A stretch of 64,000 nucleotides of DNA from Sphingobacterium populi (GTDB lineage Bacteria; Bacteroidota; Bacteroidia; Sphingobacteriales; Sphingobacteriaceae). The position numbers were made by a program, and so were the translations under genes. Below are positions 55,138 through 64,000 of the stretch, one piece after another (position 1 is the first letter of the stretch; each line of letters opens with the position of its first letter). Under the pieces are notes generated by a model. It was not told the DNA's origin, ran no database searches, and saw only the letters and a program-made list of their open reading frames with translations. The stretch lies in NCBI RefSeq assembly GCF_001586775.1, contig NZ_LQXS01000005.1, forward strand, positions 186,001 to 250,000, given 5' to 3'.

Positions 55138-55161
55138 CCACCTGCATAAATCAGGATTCTA

Positions 55162-58022
55162 ATGGCAAAAAATAAGACGGTAGATCTGGGTGAACAACGT
55201 GAGGTAGAGGTTTTTGGAGCAAGGGTACACAATCTTAAAAACATTGACGTATCCTTTCCTCGTAATGAGCTGGTCGTTATCACTGGCTTGAGCGGCAGTG
55301 GAAAGTCATCCTTGGCTTTCGACACCATTTATGCCGAAGGGCAGCGACGTTACATGGAAACTTTTTCGGCATATAGTCGTCAGTTTCTTGGTGGAATGGA
55401 GCGCCCCGATGTGGATAAAATCTCTGGATTGAGTCCGGTGATTTCTATCGAACAGAAAACCACTTCAAAAAATCCACGATCAACCGTAGGAACCATTACC
55501 GAAATCTACGATTTCCTACGTTTGCTATACGCGCGTGCTGGCGAAGCTATTCGTATGCCAGTGGTCGCAAGATGGAGCGCATGTCCGACGATCAGATCAT
55601 CGACCGCATTACGACAGAGTACGCGGGTGATCCTATCTATATTTTGGCACCCGTCATCAAGGGTCGTAAAGGACATTATCGCGAATTATTCGAACAGATC
55701 CGCAAACAAGGCTATACTAAAGTCCGAGTGGATGGCGACATTTTAGATGTGGTTGCCAAAATGCAGGTTGATCGATACAAAATCCACGACATCGAGATCG
55801 TGATCGATCGGCTATATGTCAATGAAGATGATCGCAAGCGATTGTATACATCGGTATTGCAAGCATTAAAGACAGCAAAAGGCATTATCAAAATTGTCAA
55901 TAAAGAAGATAAAGAAAATTTCTACAGCCGCTACTTAATGGATGCCGAATCTGGCATCTCTTATGACGAACCGCAGCCTAATACGTTTTCGTTCAACTCA
56001 CCATATGGCGCTTGCCCCAAATGCGATGGTTTGGGTTACGTATTTGAGATCGACAAGCAAATGGTCATTCCAGATCGTTCTTTAAGTATCCAGAAAGGTG
56101 CTATCGTACCGATCGGCGCGCTGCGCGAATCTTGGACATCAGCCATTATCAAAGCGATAGCCGCTAAATTTGACTTTTCGCTTTCTGCACCGATCAGCAA
56201 ACTCACCGAAGAGCAGATCGACCTGCTTTTATATGGTGCCGAAGAGCCAATTCCATTAACCGTCTCTTACGGCAGCTATGGCGCCAGAGAATACAAAGTC
56301 AATTTTCAAGGTATCTTTACGATGCTAGAAGAGCACGCTCCCAAACAGCAAGAAGATAGCCGTTCGGTAGAAGATTTCCGCACGAAAGTTACCTGCCCTA
56401 CTTGCAAAGGAGCGCGGTTAAAACAGGAATCGCTCCATTTTAAGATCGATGGCAAAAATATCTATGAACTAGCATCGACGGATATCTCCAATTTATATGC
56501 TTGGTTTGAAGGCTTAGAAGATCGGCTTAATGATCGTCAGCGCACCATCGCGACCGAAATTCTAAAAGAGATACGTACCCGTTTAGGCTTTTTACTGGAT
56601 GTCGGCCTTACCTATCTCACGCTCAACCGTAGTTCTAAAACCCTTTCTGGTGGAGAAGCGCAACGCATCCGATTGGCCACCCAGATTGGTTCACAGTTGG
56701 TAAATGTGTTATACATACTCGATGAGCCAAGTATTGGTCTGCATCAGCGCGACAACGAGCGCTTAATCCACGCCTTGAAAAACCTTCGCGACATCGGCAA
56801 TTCGGTATTAGTAGTGGAGCACGATAAAGATATGATCTTGCATGCCGATTATGTGATCGATATGGGGCCGGAAGCTGGTTTGCATGGCGGAAAAGTCGTA
56901 GCAGAAGGCACACCAAAAGATATACTAAAAGCAGATACGCTGACAGCAGCTTATCTGAACGGTAGAAAAGAAGTAGCGATTCCTGCCTCTCGTCGTGAAG
57001 GTAATGGCAAAGAATTGATACTAAAAGGAGCTACTGGGCACAATCTGAAGAAAGTGGATGCCGTATTCCCATTAGGGAAACTAATCGCTGTAACAGGCGT
57101 ATCGGGCTCCGGAAAATCCAGTTTGATTACTGGAACGCTTTATCCCATCTTGAATCATCATTTCTTTCGTGCTAAAGCAACACCACTACCTTACAAATCC
57201 ATTGAAGGATTGGAACATATTGATAAAGTCATCGAGATTGACCAAAGCCCAATCGGACGTACACCACGATCCAATCCTTCTACATATACTGGCGTATTCT
57301 CCGATATACGGACACTGTTTGTGCAACTGCCGGAAGCCAAAATCCGCGGTTATAAACCAGGACGCTTTTCATTTAACGTCAAAGGCGGACGTTGCGAAAC
57401 TTGCCAAGGTGCCGGTCTGAAAATCATCGAAATGAACTTTCTGCCAGATGTCCAAGTACCTTGCGAAACCTGCCATGGCAAACGTTATAACCGTGAAACA
57501 TTGGAAGTACGCTACCGTGGCAAATCGATCGCCGATGTATTGAACATGAGTATTGACGAGGCCGTGGATTTTTTTGAGAATATCCCATCTATCTTCCGCA
57601 AGATCAAAACTTTGCAAGATGTCGGTTTAGGCTACATCACGTTAGGACAATCTTCGACAACACTGTCGGGCGGTGAAGCGCAGCGCGTAAAGCTAGCGAC
57701 CGAATTGTCCAAAAAAGATACCGGAAGTACGTTTTACATCTTGGACGAGCCGACGACCGGACTGCATTTTGAAGACGTGAATGTACTAATGGGTGTCATC
57801 AATCGTTTGGTCGATCGTGGGAACAGTGTTCTTATCATCGAACACAATCTGGATGTGATCAAAACGGCAGATTGGGTGATCGACATGGGGCCAGAAGGAG
57901 GTGCTGCAGGCGGCAAAATGATGTTTGCCGGCGTACCAGAAGATCTGATTAAAGTGAAGCAAAGCGAAACCGGAAGATTCTTAAAGGAAGAAATGAAAAC
58001 GCAGTCCGCCGCTACTATCTAG
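55162..58022 (+). pseudogene. uvrA: uvrA, interrupted by a one-base frameshift
   Basis: UvrA recognises DNA lesions in nucleotide excision repair. The first frame carries Walker A1 [19 protein letters not shown] and runs to YARAGEA, then leaves the family. The second frame continues directly with [19 protein letters not shown] and has the first zinc region (CPKCDGLGYV), signature 1 (TLSGGEAQRIRLATQI), Walker A2 [10 protein letters not shown], the second zinc region (CETCQGAGLKI, CETCHGKRYN) and signature 2. Adding one T at about 55548 (GCTAT to GCTTAT) restores the usual AYSY. As read the protein ends early. Could be sequence error. Confidence 0.93.
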
Positions 58023-58477
58023 CGTTCTTTGAGGTTGACTATTACGGGTTGTCGGAAACGTGTTTTCACGGGTTGCCCATCGCGCAGCGCTGGTTTCCAG
58101 CGTGGTGAACGTTTCATCACGCGCATTACCTCTTCCTCAAATTCTGGACTGATCTTATCTGCATTGAGCACTTCTATGTCGCAAACTTTACCGTCTTCAC
58201 ACACGGTAAATTCTAGATTAGCCTGCTGCACCAGACCAAAGCTGATATAAGTATCCTCATCAATGCTTTGCTGGATGTTGCGTATGTTCAGATTTCTATT
58301 TAGAAAGTTGCTCCAAGCCTTTGCGCCGCCCGCAAAACGCGGAATTACATCTACCTCAGTATAGATAGTATCCACTTCAATCTGATTTACCGCACTAACG
58401 CGAGCAAAGCTCGATATCGCACTGAGTACCAACCACAGTATAAATGTGGTGGAGAAGATAAATTTAATTAATTGCAT
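58019..58477 (-). CDS. TonB C-terminal domain protein
   Basis: A 152-aa protein. An N-terminal hydrophobic helix (FIFSTTFILWLVLSAISSF) works as a signal anchor or signal peptide. Residues about 65-150 are a TonB-C-like domain (LEFTVCEDGKVCDIEVLNAD, SPRWKPALRDGQPVKTRFRQPV). No proline-rich spacer and no ExbB/ExbD neighbours, so it is probably one of the many small TonB-C paralogues of Bacteroidota rather than the main energy transducer. Overlaps the end of uvrA by 4 bases. Confidence 0.87.
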   Translation of the reverse strand: MQLIKFIFSTTFILWLVLSAISSFARVSAVNQIEVDTIYTEVDVIPRFAGGAKAWSNFLNRNLNIRNIQQSIDEDTYISFGLVQQANLEFTVCEDGKVCDIEVLNADKISPEFEEEVMRVMKRSPRWKPALRDGQPVKTRFRQPVIVNLKER

Positions 58478-58560
58478 CCTTACGTTCCTAATTTTCTAAC
58501 AGGTTAGAAACAAAAATCACTCCACGAAAAGAAAATAGTGCGTAACGCAGCATTGCTGTA

Positions 58561-59544
58561 TTAAGCGAGTGGCAAATCGACCTTTTCTATAAAATTACCC
58601 TCTCCATCTTGAATAAAACTCATTGGTTCTTCTGGATTTTTAATAATCTCAAATAGCGTATATCCCCATGGTTTCCAAAAGTTCTCTAGCACCTGTCCAA
58701 AGGTTTTCACTTGCCAATGATCGAAAATAGGCTTCATGGTCCAATCTTGCATCGGCATCGGCTCTACATAAATCATCTTGGGTGTATCCATAAACGTGTA
58801 TTCTGGCAACTTATTAAACAAATAGGCCGAATAAAAATAACGCGCACAGATTTCTTCGAATTGAATCGGATGCAATACCTTGTCTTTAACCGTAGTCAGC
58901 ACATCTTCATGATAGATCGCATGCGTTCCATTATCTTGCAGCGTCGCGATAATCGCAAAATCATTCATCCGCAAGGAAAATATCAAAGTATTGATCTCAT
59001 CACGGTAGATAAATGTTTCAGGAGCATTGTCCACAGGAAGAACCAGCACTGAGAAAGGATTTCTATTTTCAAATTCCATCGGATGTACAACCGATTGCAA
59101 CATCGCATGTAGATTGCGAAATTTGTGCACCAAAGCTTGCGAAAAATTCATCTCCTCCCCACTCATGGTCGCTTGGCGGATACCCGCTTGTATTTCATTA
59201 AAGACCACGCCGTACAAGATCTTGGCAACCCATTGAAAGAGAACTGCCGCCGGAAGCTCTTTCACCGCCTCATAGCCCACAGCCATGGCATGCTCTACCG
59301 CAGATTCTATTGATTCAAGCTGTATGGCCGCATCTGCAGAACAGGGCAATTTCAATTTTTTATACGTCGAAAAACTCTCATCCAACATCTTGAAAGGTTT
59401 TTCCTCCAAATCAAAAGCACGCATCATCCACACAGGAAATACTTGAATTTGCTCATCAGCGGAGCTCAAAGTTCTTCCTGTCAGGAAACAGGTGTGATTA
59501 TCGAAGGTAAAGTCCAGAAAAGGATTGTAAAGTCTTGTCGTCAT
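58561..59544 (-). CDS. unknown protein
   Basis: A 327-aa soluble protein with no signal peptide or membrane helix. I do not recognise a characterised family. Near the N-terminus NHTCFLTGRTLSSADEQ recalls the start of a metal-binding or HNH-like knuckle (one Cys), but no matching second cysteine pair follows. The rest is mixed helix and strand with aromatic-rich segments (IFDHWQVKTFGQVLENFW). Stands alone on the reverse strand. Confidence 0.7.
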   Translation of the reverse strand: MTTRLYNPFLDFTFDNHTCFLTGRTLSSADEQIQVFPVWMMRAFDLEEKPFKMLDESFSTYKKLKLPCSADAAIQLESIESAVEHAMAVGYEAVKELPAAVLFQWVAKILYGVVFNEIQAGIRQATMSGEEMNFSQALVHKFRNLHAMLQSVVHPMEFENRNPFSVLVLPVDNAPETFIYRDEINTLIFSLRMNDFAIIATLQDNGTHAIYHEDVLTTVKDKVLHPIQFEEICARYFYSAYLFNKLPEYTFMDTPKMIYVEPMPMQDWTMKPIFDHWQVKTFGQVLENFWKPWGYTLFEIIKNPEEPMSFIQDGEGNFIEKVDLPLA

Positions 59545-59655
59545 ATCGTAGGCAAAGGTAGTGCTTTGCGCAAATTAACGAACACCACGCCAAGCTAATG
59601 ACGTAAATATGGCGCTGAATGACTATAACGAAACAAAAAAATCTAAAAATGTATG

Positions 59656-59663
59656 TAATTTTG
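59656..59663 (+). promoter_or_regulatory. -7 element of the PagL-like gene
   Basis: TAATTTTG, exact TAnnTTTG, 24 bases before the GTG start at 59688. Confidence 0.45.
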
Positions 59664-59687
59664 CGCCTTATTAAATAAATTCTATTC

Positions 59688-60815
59688 GTGCTATATCGTT
59701 CGTTTACGCTATTTTTCATTTTATTTATTGTCATCGCCGATGGCGTCTACGGACAAAATGACTCAATCATAAGGCAAAAATCTCCTATTATTTTCGAAAT
59801 AGAAGTAGAAAACGGCGGTATATTGCAACAGAAAAATGCACGTGTCTCCTATCAAGACGCCTATTATGAAGGCATCAATTTCAAAGTAGGCTGGCAGCAG
59901 CGCAACAAAAAAGACCCGTACTTTGAATTGTACAACAATCCCATTTACGGTATCGGATTCTATTCTAGCACCTTCCATAATGATATCATAGGCAATCCAT
60001 ACGCAGTTTACGGATTTGTGCAAACACCTATTGCGCCAAGAGCGCATAGCCGGTGGTCTTATGATTATCGTATTGGATTAGGTTTGTCAGGAAATTTTTA
60101 CCCATTTGATGAGGAGGACAATCCTTTGAATCTTGTTATTGGTTCGAAGAACAATGTATTTATCGATTTCGGTATTCGCGCACAATACGCTTTTCATCCG
60201 AAATGGCGTGCTGGCCTTGGCTTCGCCTTTCACCATTTTTCCAATGGTGCATTGGCATTACCCAACTCTGGTGTAAATCTTGTACCAGTAACGATTTCGG
60301 TGAATTATCAACCCAATCCGATGCCTATATCGGCTCGCAAAACAGATCTGCCGCCATACAGCAGAAAGACATTATTCCACATTAATTACGGCGCAGGTGT
60401 CAAACAGCTAAGTCAGGATAACGATCACCTGTATTTTAAATCTACGGTAAGTGCGTATGCCAGCCGACATGTCAGCCATAAGTGGCGTATCGGTGGCGGC
60501 TTGGATCTTTTCTATTCTTCATCTGGAAATGATGATGAGATCGCAGGTGATAAATCAGGTGATTTAGGCTCCAAACTTTCGGGCGGACCCTCGTTTTATC
60601 TGGCGCATGTGCTCAATCAACGATTAGTACTGAATGGCAATGTGGGTTACTATATCCACAATCAAGTTTTCAACGGCGAGATCAATAAGTTCTTTCTGCG
60701 TGCAGGAGCACGTTATTATGTCTACCAAAATATCAATGCCGGTGTATCGATCAAAGCACATATGGGCAAGGCCGATTTCATCGAATGGACCGTCGGTTAT
60801 ACCTTTAATCGCTAG
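59688..60815 (+). CDS. acyloxyacyl hydrolase, PagL-like lipid A deacylase
   Basis: A 375-aa outer-membrane protein. The signal peptide ends at VYGQ (about residue 22). The middle shows PagL features: the catalytic His/Ser pair in FAFHHFSNGALALPNSGVN, and alternating aromatic beta-strands. It is about twice the length of classic PagL, which has only the first barrel; the second half has more barrel-like strands (HINYGAGVKQ, WRIGGGLDLFYSS). It would remove an acyl chain from lipid A. The start is GTG. The stop is 5 bases from the convergent topB. Confidence 0.8.
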   Translation: MLYRSFTLFFILFIVIADGVYGQNDSIIRQKSPIIFEIEVENGGILQQKNARVSYQDAYYEGINFKVGWQQRNKKDPYFELYNNPIYGIGFYSSTFHNDIIGNPYAVYGFVQTPIAPRAHSRWSYDYRIGLGLSGNFYPFDEEDNPLNLVIGSKNNVFIDFGIRAQYAFHPKWRAGLGFAFHHFSNGALALPNSGVNLVPVTISVNYQPNPMPISARKTDLPPYSRKTLFHINYGAGVKQLSQDNDHLYFKSTVSAYASRHVSHKWRIGGGLDLFYSSSGNDDEIAGDKSGDLGSKLSGGPSFYLAHVLNQRLVLNGNVGYYIHNQVFNGEINKFFLRAGARYYVYQNINAGVSIKAHMGKADFIEWTVGYTFNR

Positions 60816-60820
60816 CTCGG

Positions 60821-62938
60821 TTATTCTACCGGGCTAACGCGCAGATTTTCGAATGTCAAGGCCGCCTCTACCATTTGGCCTTGCTTATTCTTCACACCTT
60901 TCAGCACCGAAGTTTTCCCTTTCTCCAAGAGGTTTTTCATTTCCTTTTCTTCCAAGAATACGCCATTCAACGTACGCCAAATCTTAAAATCGCAACCTTG
61001 CGCATAGCGATCACATTGTGCGATTTTCTCAAAGAGATGGATGTTGCCCGGTGCACATTTCGGACATTTGATTTTGCCTTTTTGCTGCGGTTTGGCTTCC
61101 TCTTGTGCAATCGCAATTTTCAATTGCAGCAGCTCACCCGTAATCTTCGCGGTGTAATCTTTGATGTGCTTCATAAAGACGTCGTAAGACACTTTATTGG
61201 CGCGCATTTCTTCGAGCTTCTGTTCCCATTTACCCGTCAACGTAACTTTTGCAATAGAGCGATCTTTTACCAAGTTGTAGATCGTCAATCCTTTATCAGT
61301 AGGCACCAATTTTTTCTTTTCTCGACGGATGTACTCACGTTGAAATAAGGTTTCGATCGTGGCAGCACGTGTAGCAGGCGTTCCTAATCCACAATCTTTC
61401 ATTGCCTGCCGCATTTCCTCATCTTCGATCTCCTTGCCCGAAGTTTCCATCGCCTTTAACAGCGAAGCTTCGGTATGCACAGGCTTCGCTTTGGTAAAAC
61501 GCTCCGATAAAGCTAGCGAACGCATGGTGTGCCATTCCCCCGTCGTCAACTTCGGCAATTGCGCATTTTCATTATCCTGATCTTCGTTGCCTTTTTCTTC
61601 TTCCGCGGCGGGCTCCACTTGTTCGGCAGACAGGCGCCATCCGTACTGACGGATCACCGTTCCTTTGGCAATAAGTTCTGTATCCGCGGCTTTGAGCACT
61701 ACGGTCGTAATGTCTTTAATACATATTTCGGAAAAGCTTTCGACCATTCGCTTCGCGATCATCTCATACACGTGCTGCTGGTCTTTGGGCATCGGTCCCG
61801 GTTTTTCATCGGTCACGAGCAAAGCGTGGTGATCGGTGACTTTTTTATCGTCCACCGAACGCCTATTTAGCTTCGCTCCGATCAGGTTTCGGCTTATCGC
61901 AGCAATATTTTCTGGCGCAGTAGCCGCCAAATGTTGGAATAAAGGATCGATCGTCTCGAACACATCTTCTCCGATATACCGCGAACCCGTACGTGGATAA
62001 GTAATCACCTTTTTCTCGTACAGCGTTTGCGCAATGCTCAACGTTTGATCGGCAGAATAGCCGTACTTCTTGTTCGCATCCTGCTGTAGTGTAGTTAGAT
62101 CGTACAATAGCGGTGGTTGCTCTTTCGTTTCTTTGGCTTCTACTTGCGTTACTTCAGCGTTATCGCCTACTTTGAGCTGTTCGAATCTTGCGTCAGCATC
62201 TTCCTTTTTATCGAACTTATTGGATGTCGCCGTGAAAGATATACCGTCTTTCTCAAATCCTGCTTGAATCTTAAAAAATGCTTGCGGCTTGAAATCGAGG
62301 TTTTCGAGGTAACGTGCACAAATCATGGCCAAAGTCGGCGTTTGCACACGACCTAAAGACAGCAAACCTTTGTTTCCGGCTGCCAGCGTAATCGCTTGCG
62401 TGGCATTGATACCGATGAGCCAGTCGGATTCCGAACGAGATCGTGCCGACATATACAAGCTATCGTACTCCGTACCTTCTTTCAACGCTGCAAAACCTGC
62501 TTTAATCGCCTTATCCGTTTGTGAGGAAATCCACAACCGTTTGAACGGCACCTCCGATTTGAGGTAATAATAGATATTGCGAAAGATCAATTCTCCCTCG
62601 CGCCCTGCATCCGTTGCCACAATGATTTCTTCGGCTTTGTCCAACAAGCCTTTTATGGTATTTAGCTGTTTGGCGGCACCACTATCATCGATCTGACGAC
62701 CATCTTTACGTACTTTTTTTACTTCTAGTGCAAATGCTGGTGGAATGATCGGCAAGTTGCTGGCCGCCCAGCTATGATAACCATACGCTTGCGGCGTACA
62801 CAATTGCACTAAATGCCCAAACGCATAGGTAAAAGCATAACCATTTCCTTCGATATAGCCATCTTTAATATCTTTTGCCCCCATCACTCGCGCCAAATCC
62901 CGAGCAACAGATGGCTTCTCCGCAATTACTACTTTCAT
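60821..62938 (-). CDS. topB: DNA topoisomerase III
   Basis: A 705-aa type IA topoisomerase. The Toprim domain starts VVIAEKPSVARDLARV and includes IIVATDAGREGELIFRNI. The active-site Tyr is in KVITYPRTGSRYIGED. GLGTPATRAATIETL and the YIRREKKKLVPTDKG part are typical of TopB. A C-terminal zinc-ribbon-like end has CPKCAPGNIHLFEKIAQCDRY-type spacing (CPKC then C). Decatenates replication and recombination intermediates. Confidence 0.96.
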   Translation of the reverse strand: MKVVIAEKPSVARDLARVMGAKDIKDGYIEGNGYAFTYAFGHLVQLCTPQAYGYHSWAASNLPIIPPAFALEVKKVRKDGRQIDDSGAAKQLNTIKGLLDKAEEIIVATDAGREGELIFRNIYYYLKSEVPFKRLWISSQTDKAIKAGFAALKEGTEYDSLYMSARSRSESDWLIGINATQAITLAAGNKGLLSLGRVQTPTLAMICARYLENLDFKPQAFFKIQAGFEKDGISFTATSNKFDKKEDADARFEQLKVGDNAEVTQVEAKETKEQPPLLYDLTTLQQDANKKYGYSADQTLSIAQTLYEKKVITYPRTGSRYIGEDVFETIDPLFQHLAATAPENIAAISRNLIGAKLNRRSVDDKKVTDHHALLVTDEKPGPMPKDQQHVYEMIAKRMVESFSEICIKDITTVVLKAADTELIAKGTVIRQYGWRLSAEQVEPAAEEEKGNEDQDNENAQLPKLTTGEWHTMRSLALSERFTKAKPVHTEASLLKAMETSGKEIEDEEMRQAMKDCGLGTPATRAATIETLFQREYIRREKKKLVPTDKGLTIYNLVKDRSIAKVTLTGKWEQKLEEMRANKVSYDVFMKHIKDYTAKITGELLQLKIAIAQEEAKPQQKGKIKCPKCAPGNIHLFEKIAQCDRYAQGCDFKIWRTLNGVFLEEKEMKNLLEKGKTSVLKGVKNKQGQMVEAALTFENLRVSPVE

Positions 62939-62969
62939 GCTTTCTCGTATCGAAACCTAAGAATTGTGT

Positions 62970-64000
62970 TTAGTCTAAGGAAGGAATTGTGATTCCCTGT
63001 ATCTTGCGGTACAGATCTACTGCATACACATCAGTCATACCCGACACGAAGTCTAGCACAGAGCGAATCTTGTGATACACATCATCGGACGACGTATGAA
63101 ACTGCTCTGGGATCATCGCCACTACTTTCTTATCGAATTTTGTCTTTTTGGTTTTGAGGTAAGCAGGCAAAAACTCACCCAACAAAGCATTCATGACTTT
63201 AAAACCAGCTATCTCAATCTGTACTACATTGGGTGCGTTATAGATACGTTTTATTGAAAGCTCTTCAATCCGCTTCATCTGGTCGACCAACGGCTGATCT
63301 AGTGCATCCATCAATGAAGATTGAAAGGTGCCAGATAACAATTCATCTTGTTTTTCGGTAAACACCTTCGCGCAGCCATGAATCAATGTATTGATGGCTT
63401 TAGCGCGTAATAAAGAGACGCGGCTGCCCTCGTCAGCCAGTCCATCCAGTCGATCGCGCAGATTCGCATCGCCGCAAAGCGGCAATAATAATTCTTCCAC
63501 TTCTTGATACGACAGAATCCGCAAATGATGTGCATCTTCAAGATCGATGATATTATAACAAATATCATCGGCTGCTTCTACCAGATATACCAACGGGTGA
63601 CGCAGATAGCCGTCTGGATTCTCTGGATCTACTTGTAAACCCAGTTCGATCGCGATTTTGTCGAAAATAAGTTTTTCACCTTCAAAGAAACCATACTTTT
63701 TGCGGTGATGATTGCCATTTACGTGCCCATCTATCGCCCGGCAAGGGTATTTTACGATAGCTGCAAGACTGGTATAGGTGAGCGCAAAACCTTTATCGTC
63801 TTTACCATTAAAAGCGTGTGTCAAGATGCGCAAAGCATTGGCATTGCCTTCGAAATGGGTTAGATCTTCCCACTGAGCCGCCGTAACTTGACTTTCATAT
63901 TCGCGACCAGCTCCATCTGTAAAATAAGATGATATGGCGGCTTCGCCGGAATGTCCGAAAGCGGGATTTCCCAAATCGTGCGACAGGCAGGCTGCCGAAA
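62970..64000 (-). CDS. dgt: deoxyguanosinetriphosphate triphosphohydrolase, 5' end missing
   Basis: An HD-domain dNTPase that splits dGTP to deoxyguanosine and triphosphate. The frame is open to the window edge: the first codons read ACLSHDLGNPAFGHSGE with the metal-binding His-Asp. Later motifs VEAADDICYNIIDLEDA (Asp) and TSSDDVYHKIRSVLDFVSGMTD fit the family. The true start lies beyond position 64000. Thirty-one bases upstream of topB on the same strand. Confidence 0.93.
   Translation of the reverse strand, partial: SAACLSHDLGNPAFGHSGEAAISSYFTDGAGREYESQVTAAQWEDLTHFEGNANALRILTHAFNGKDDKGFALTYTSLAAIVKYPCRAIDGHVNGNHHRKKYGFFEGEKLIFDKIAIELGLQVDPENPDGYLRHPLVYLVEAADDICYNIIDLEDAHHLRILSYQEVEELLLPLCGDANLRDRLDGLADEGSRVSLLRAKAINTLIHGCAKVFTEKQDELLSGTFQSSLMDALDQPLVDQMKRIEELSIKRIYNAPNVVQIEIAGFKVMNALLGEFLPAYLKTKKTKFDKKVVAMIPEQFHTSSDDVYHKIRSVLDFVSGMTDVYAVDLYRKIQGITIPSLD

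Noticed and set aside
60806..60840. Terminator between the PagL-like gene and topB
   Set aside because: A 9-bp imperfect stem is present around the stop codons, but no T tract follows on either strand.
1..64000. Mobile elements, CRISPR arrays, toxin-antitoxin or phage-defence genes
   Set aside because: None seen: no transposase or integrase, no regularly spaced repeats, no defence-type domains.

Overview
The window is chromosomal DNA from a member of the Bacteroidota, most likely Sphingobacteriales (Sphingobacterium/Pedobacter-like). This rests on promoter -7 elements of the TAnnTTTG type, lipoprotein signal peptides of the [LVFA]-[AS]-S-C type, and Bacteroidota-typical families (deoxyhypusine-synthase-like protein, DUF4834, FadL/SGNH pair, OstA-like protein, PagL-like acyloxyacyl hydrolase). 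No tRNA, rRNA, CRISPR array, insertion sequence, prophage or plasmid gene was seen. The window is mostly compact housekeeping DNA.

Layout. 1-5.1 kb: the tail of a hybrid histidine kinase, an azurin-like cupredoxin lipoprotein, lpdA, an acyl-CoA thioesterase and (reverse) sucC. 5.2-9.7 kb: a LolD-type ABC ATPase, two small unknown proteins (a stand-alone Rossmann-like protein and a HAD-like protein with an altered first motif), an S41 peptidase lipoprotein with a disturbed 5' end, and a LacI-type regulator. 9.7-11.8 kb (reverse): a deoxyhypusine-synthase-like protein without the catalytic lysine, an unknown protein, and rdgB. 12.1-18.1 kb: gltB-gltD (glutamate synthase). 18.2-20.7 kb: a Crp/Fnr regulator and four small proteins (VOC, two SRPBCC, DUF1801). 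20.9-26.7 kb: a complete seven-gene mrpA-G cation/proton antiporter operon. 26.8-36 kb: a SurA-like chaperone/isomerase, tpx, a FadL-like porin with an SGNH lipoprotein, OsmC, a PQQ-type sugar dehydrogenase and an OstA-like protein. 36-40.6 kb: tilS, two small proteins, recF (broken frame), a DciA-like DUF721 protein and an EamA permease. 40.6-45.4 kb (reverse): pdxA, a CCA-adding-type nucleotidyltransferase, a pRiA4b-ORF-3-like acidic protein, miaA and a TsaC/YciO protein, so mostly tRNA maturation. 45.5-48.4 kb: rsmA, an FAD monooxygenase and a 2-hydroxyacid dehydrogenase with overlapping genes. 48.6-52.2 kb: acs, a UbiA-like membrane protein and a methyltransferase. 52.6-55.1 kb: an ECF sigma factor, its probable membrane anti-sigma factor and a DUF4097-like exported protein. 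55.1-64 kb: uvrA (broken frame), a TonB-C protein, an unknown protein, a PagL-like protein, topB and the 3' part of a dGTPase gene.

The main thing that needs attention is that four genes (S41 peptidase, recF, the DUF4097-like gene, uvrA) are interrupted by small indels, three of them best explained by one missing base, while the protein on both sides of each break is well conserved. This points either to residual sequence error or to real loss/phase variation that hits two DNA-repair genes. I found no convincing large undescribed system. The most interesting biological leads are the lysine-less DHS-like operon, the pRiA4b-like protein inside a tRNA-maturation cluster, the sigma/anti-sigma/DUF4097 module, and several -7 elements so close to the start codon that transcripts would be nearly leaderless.
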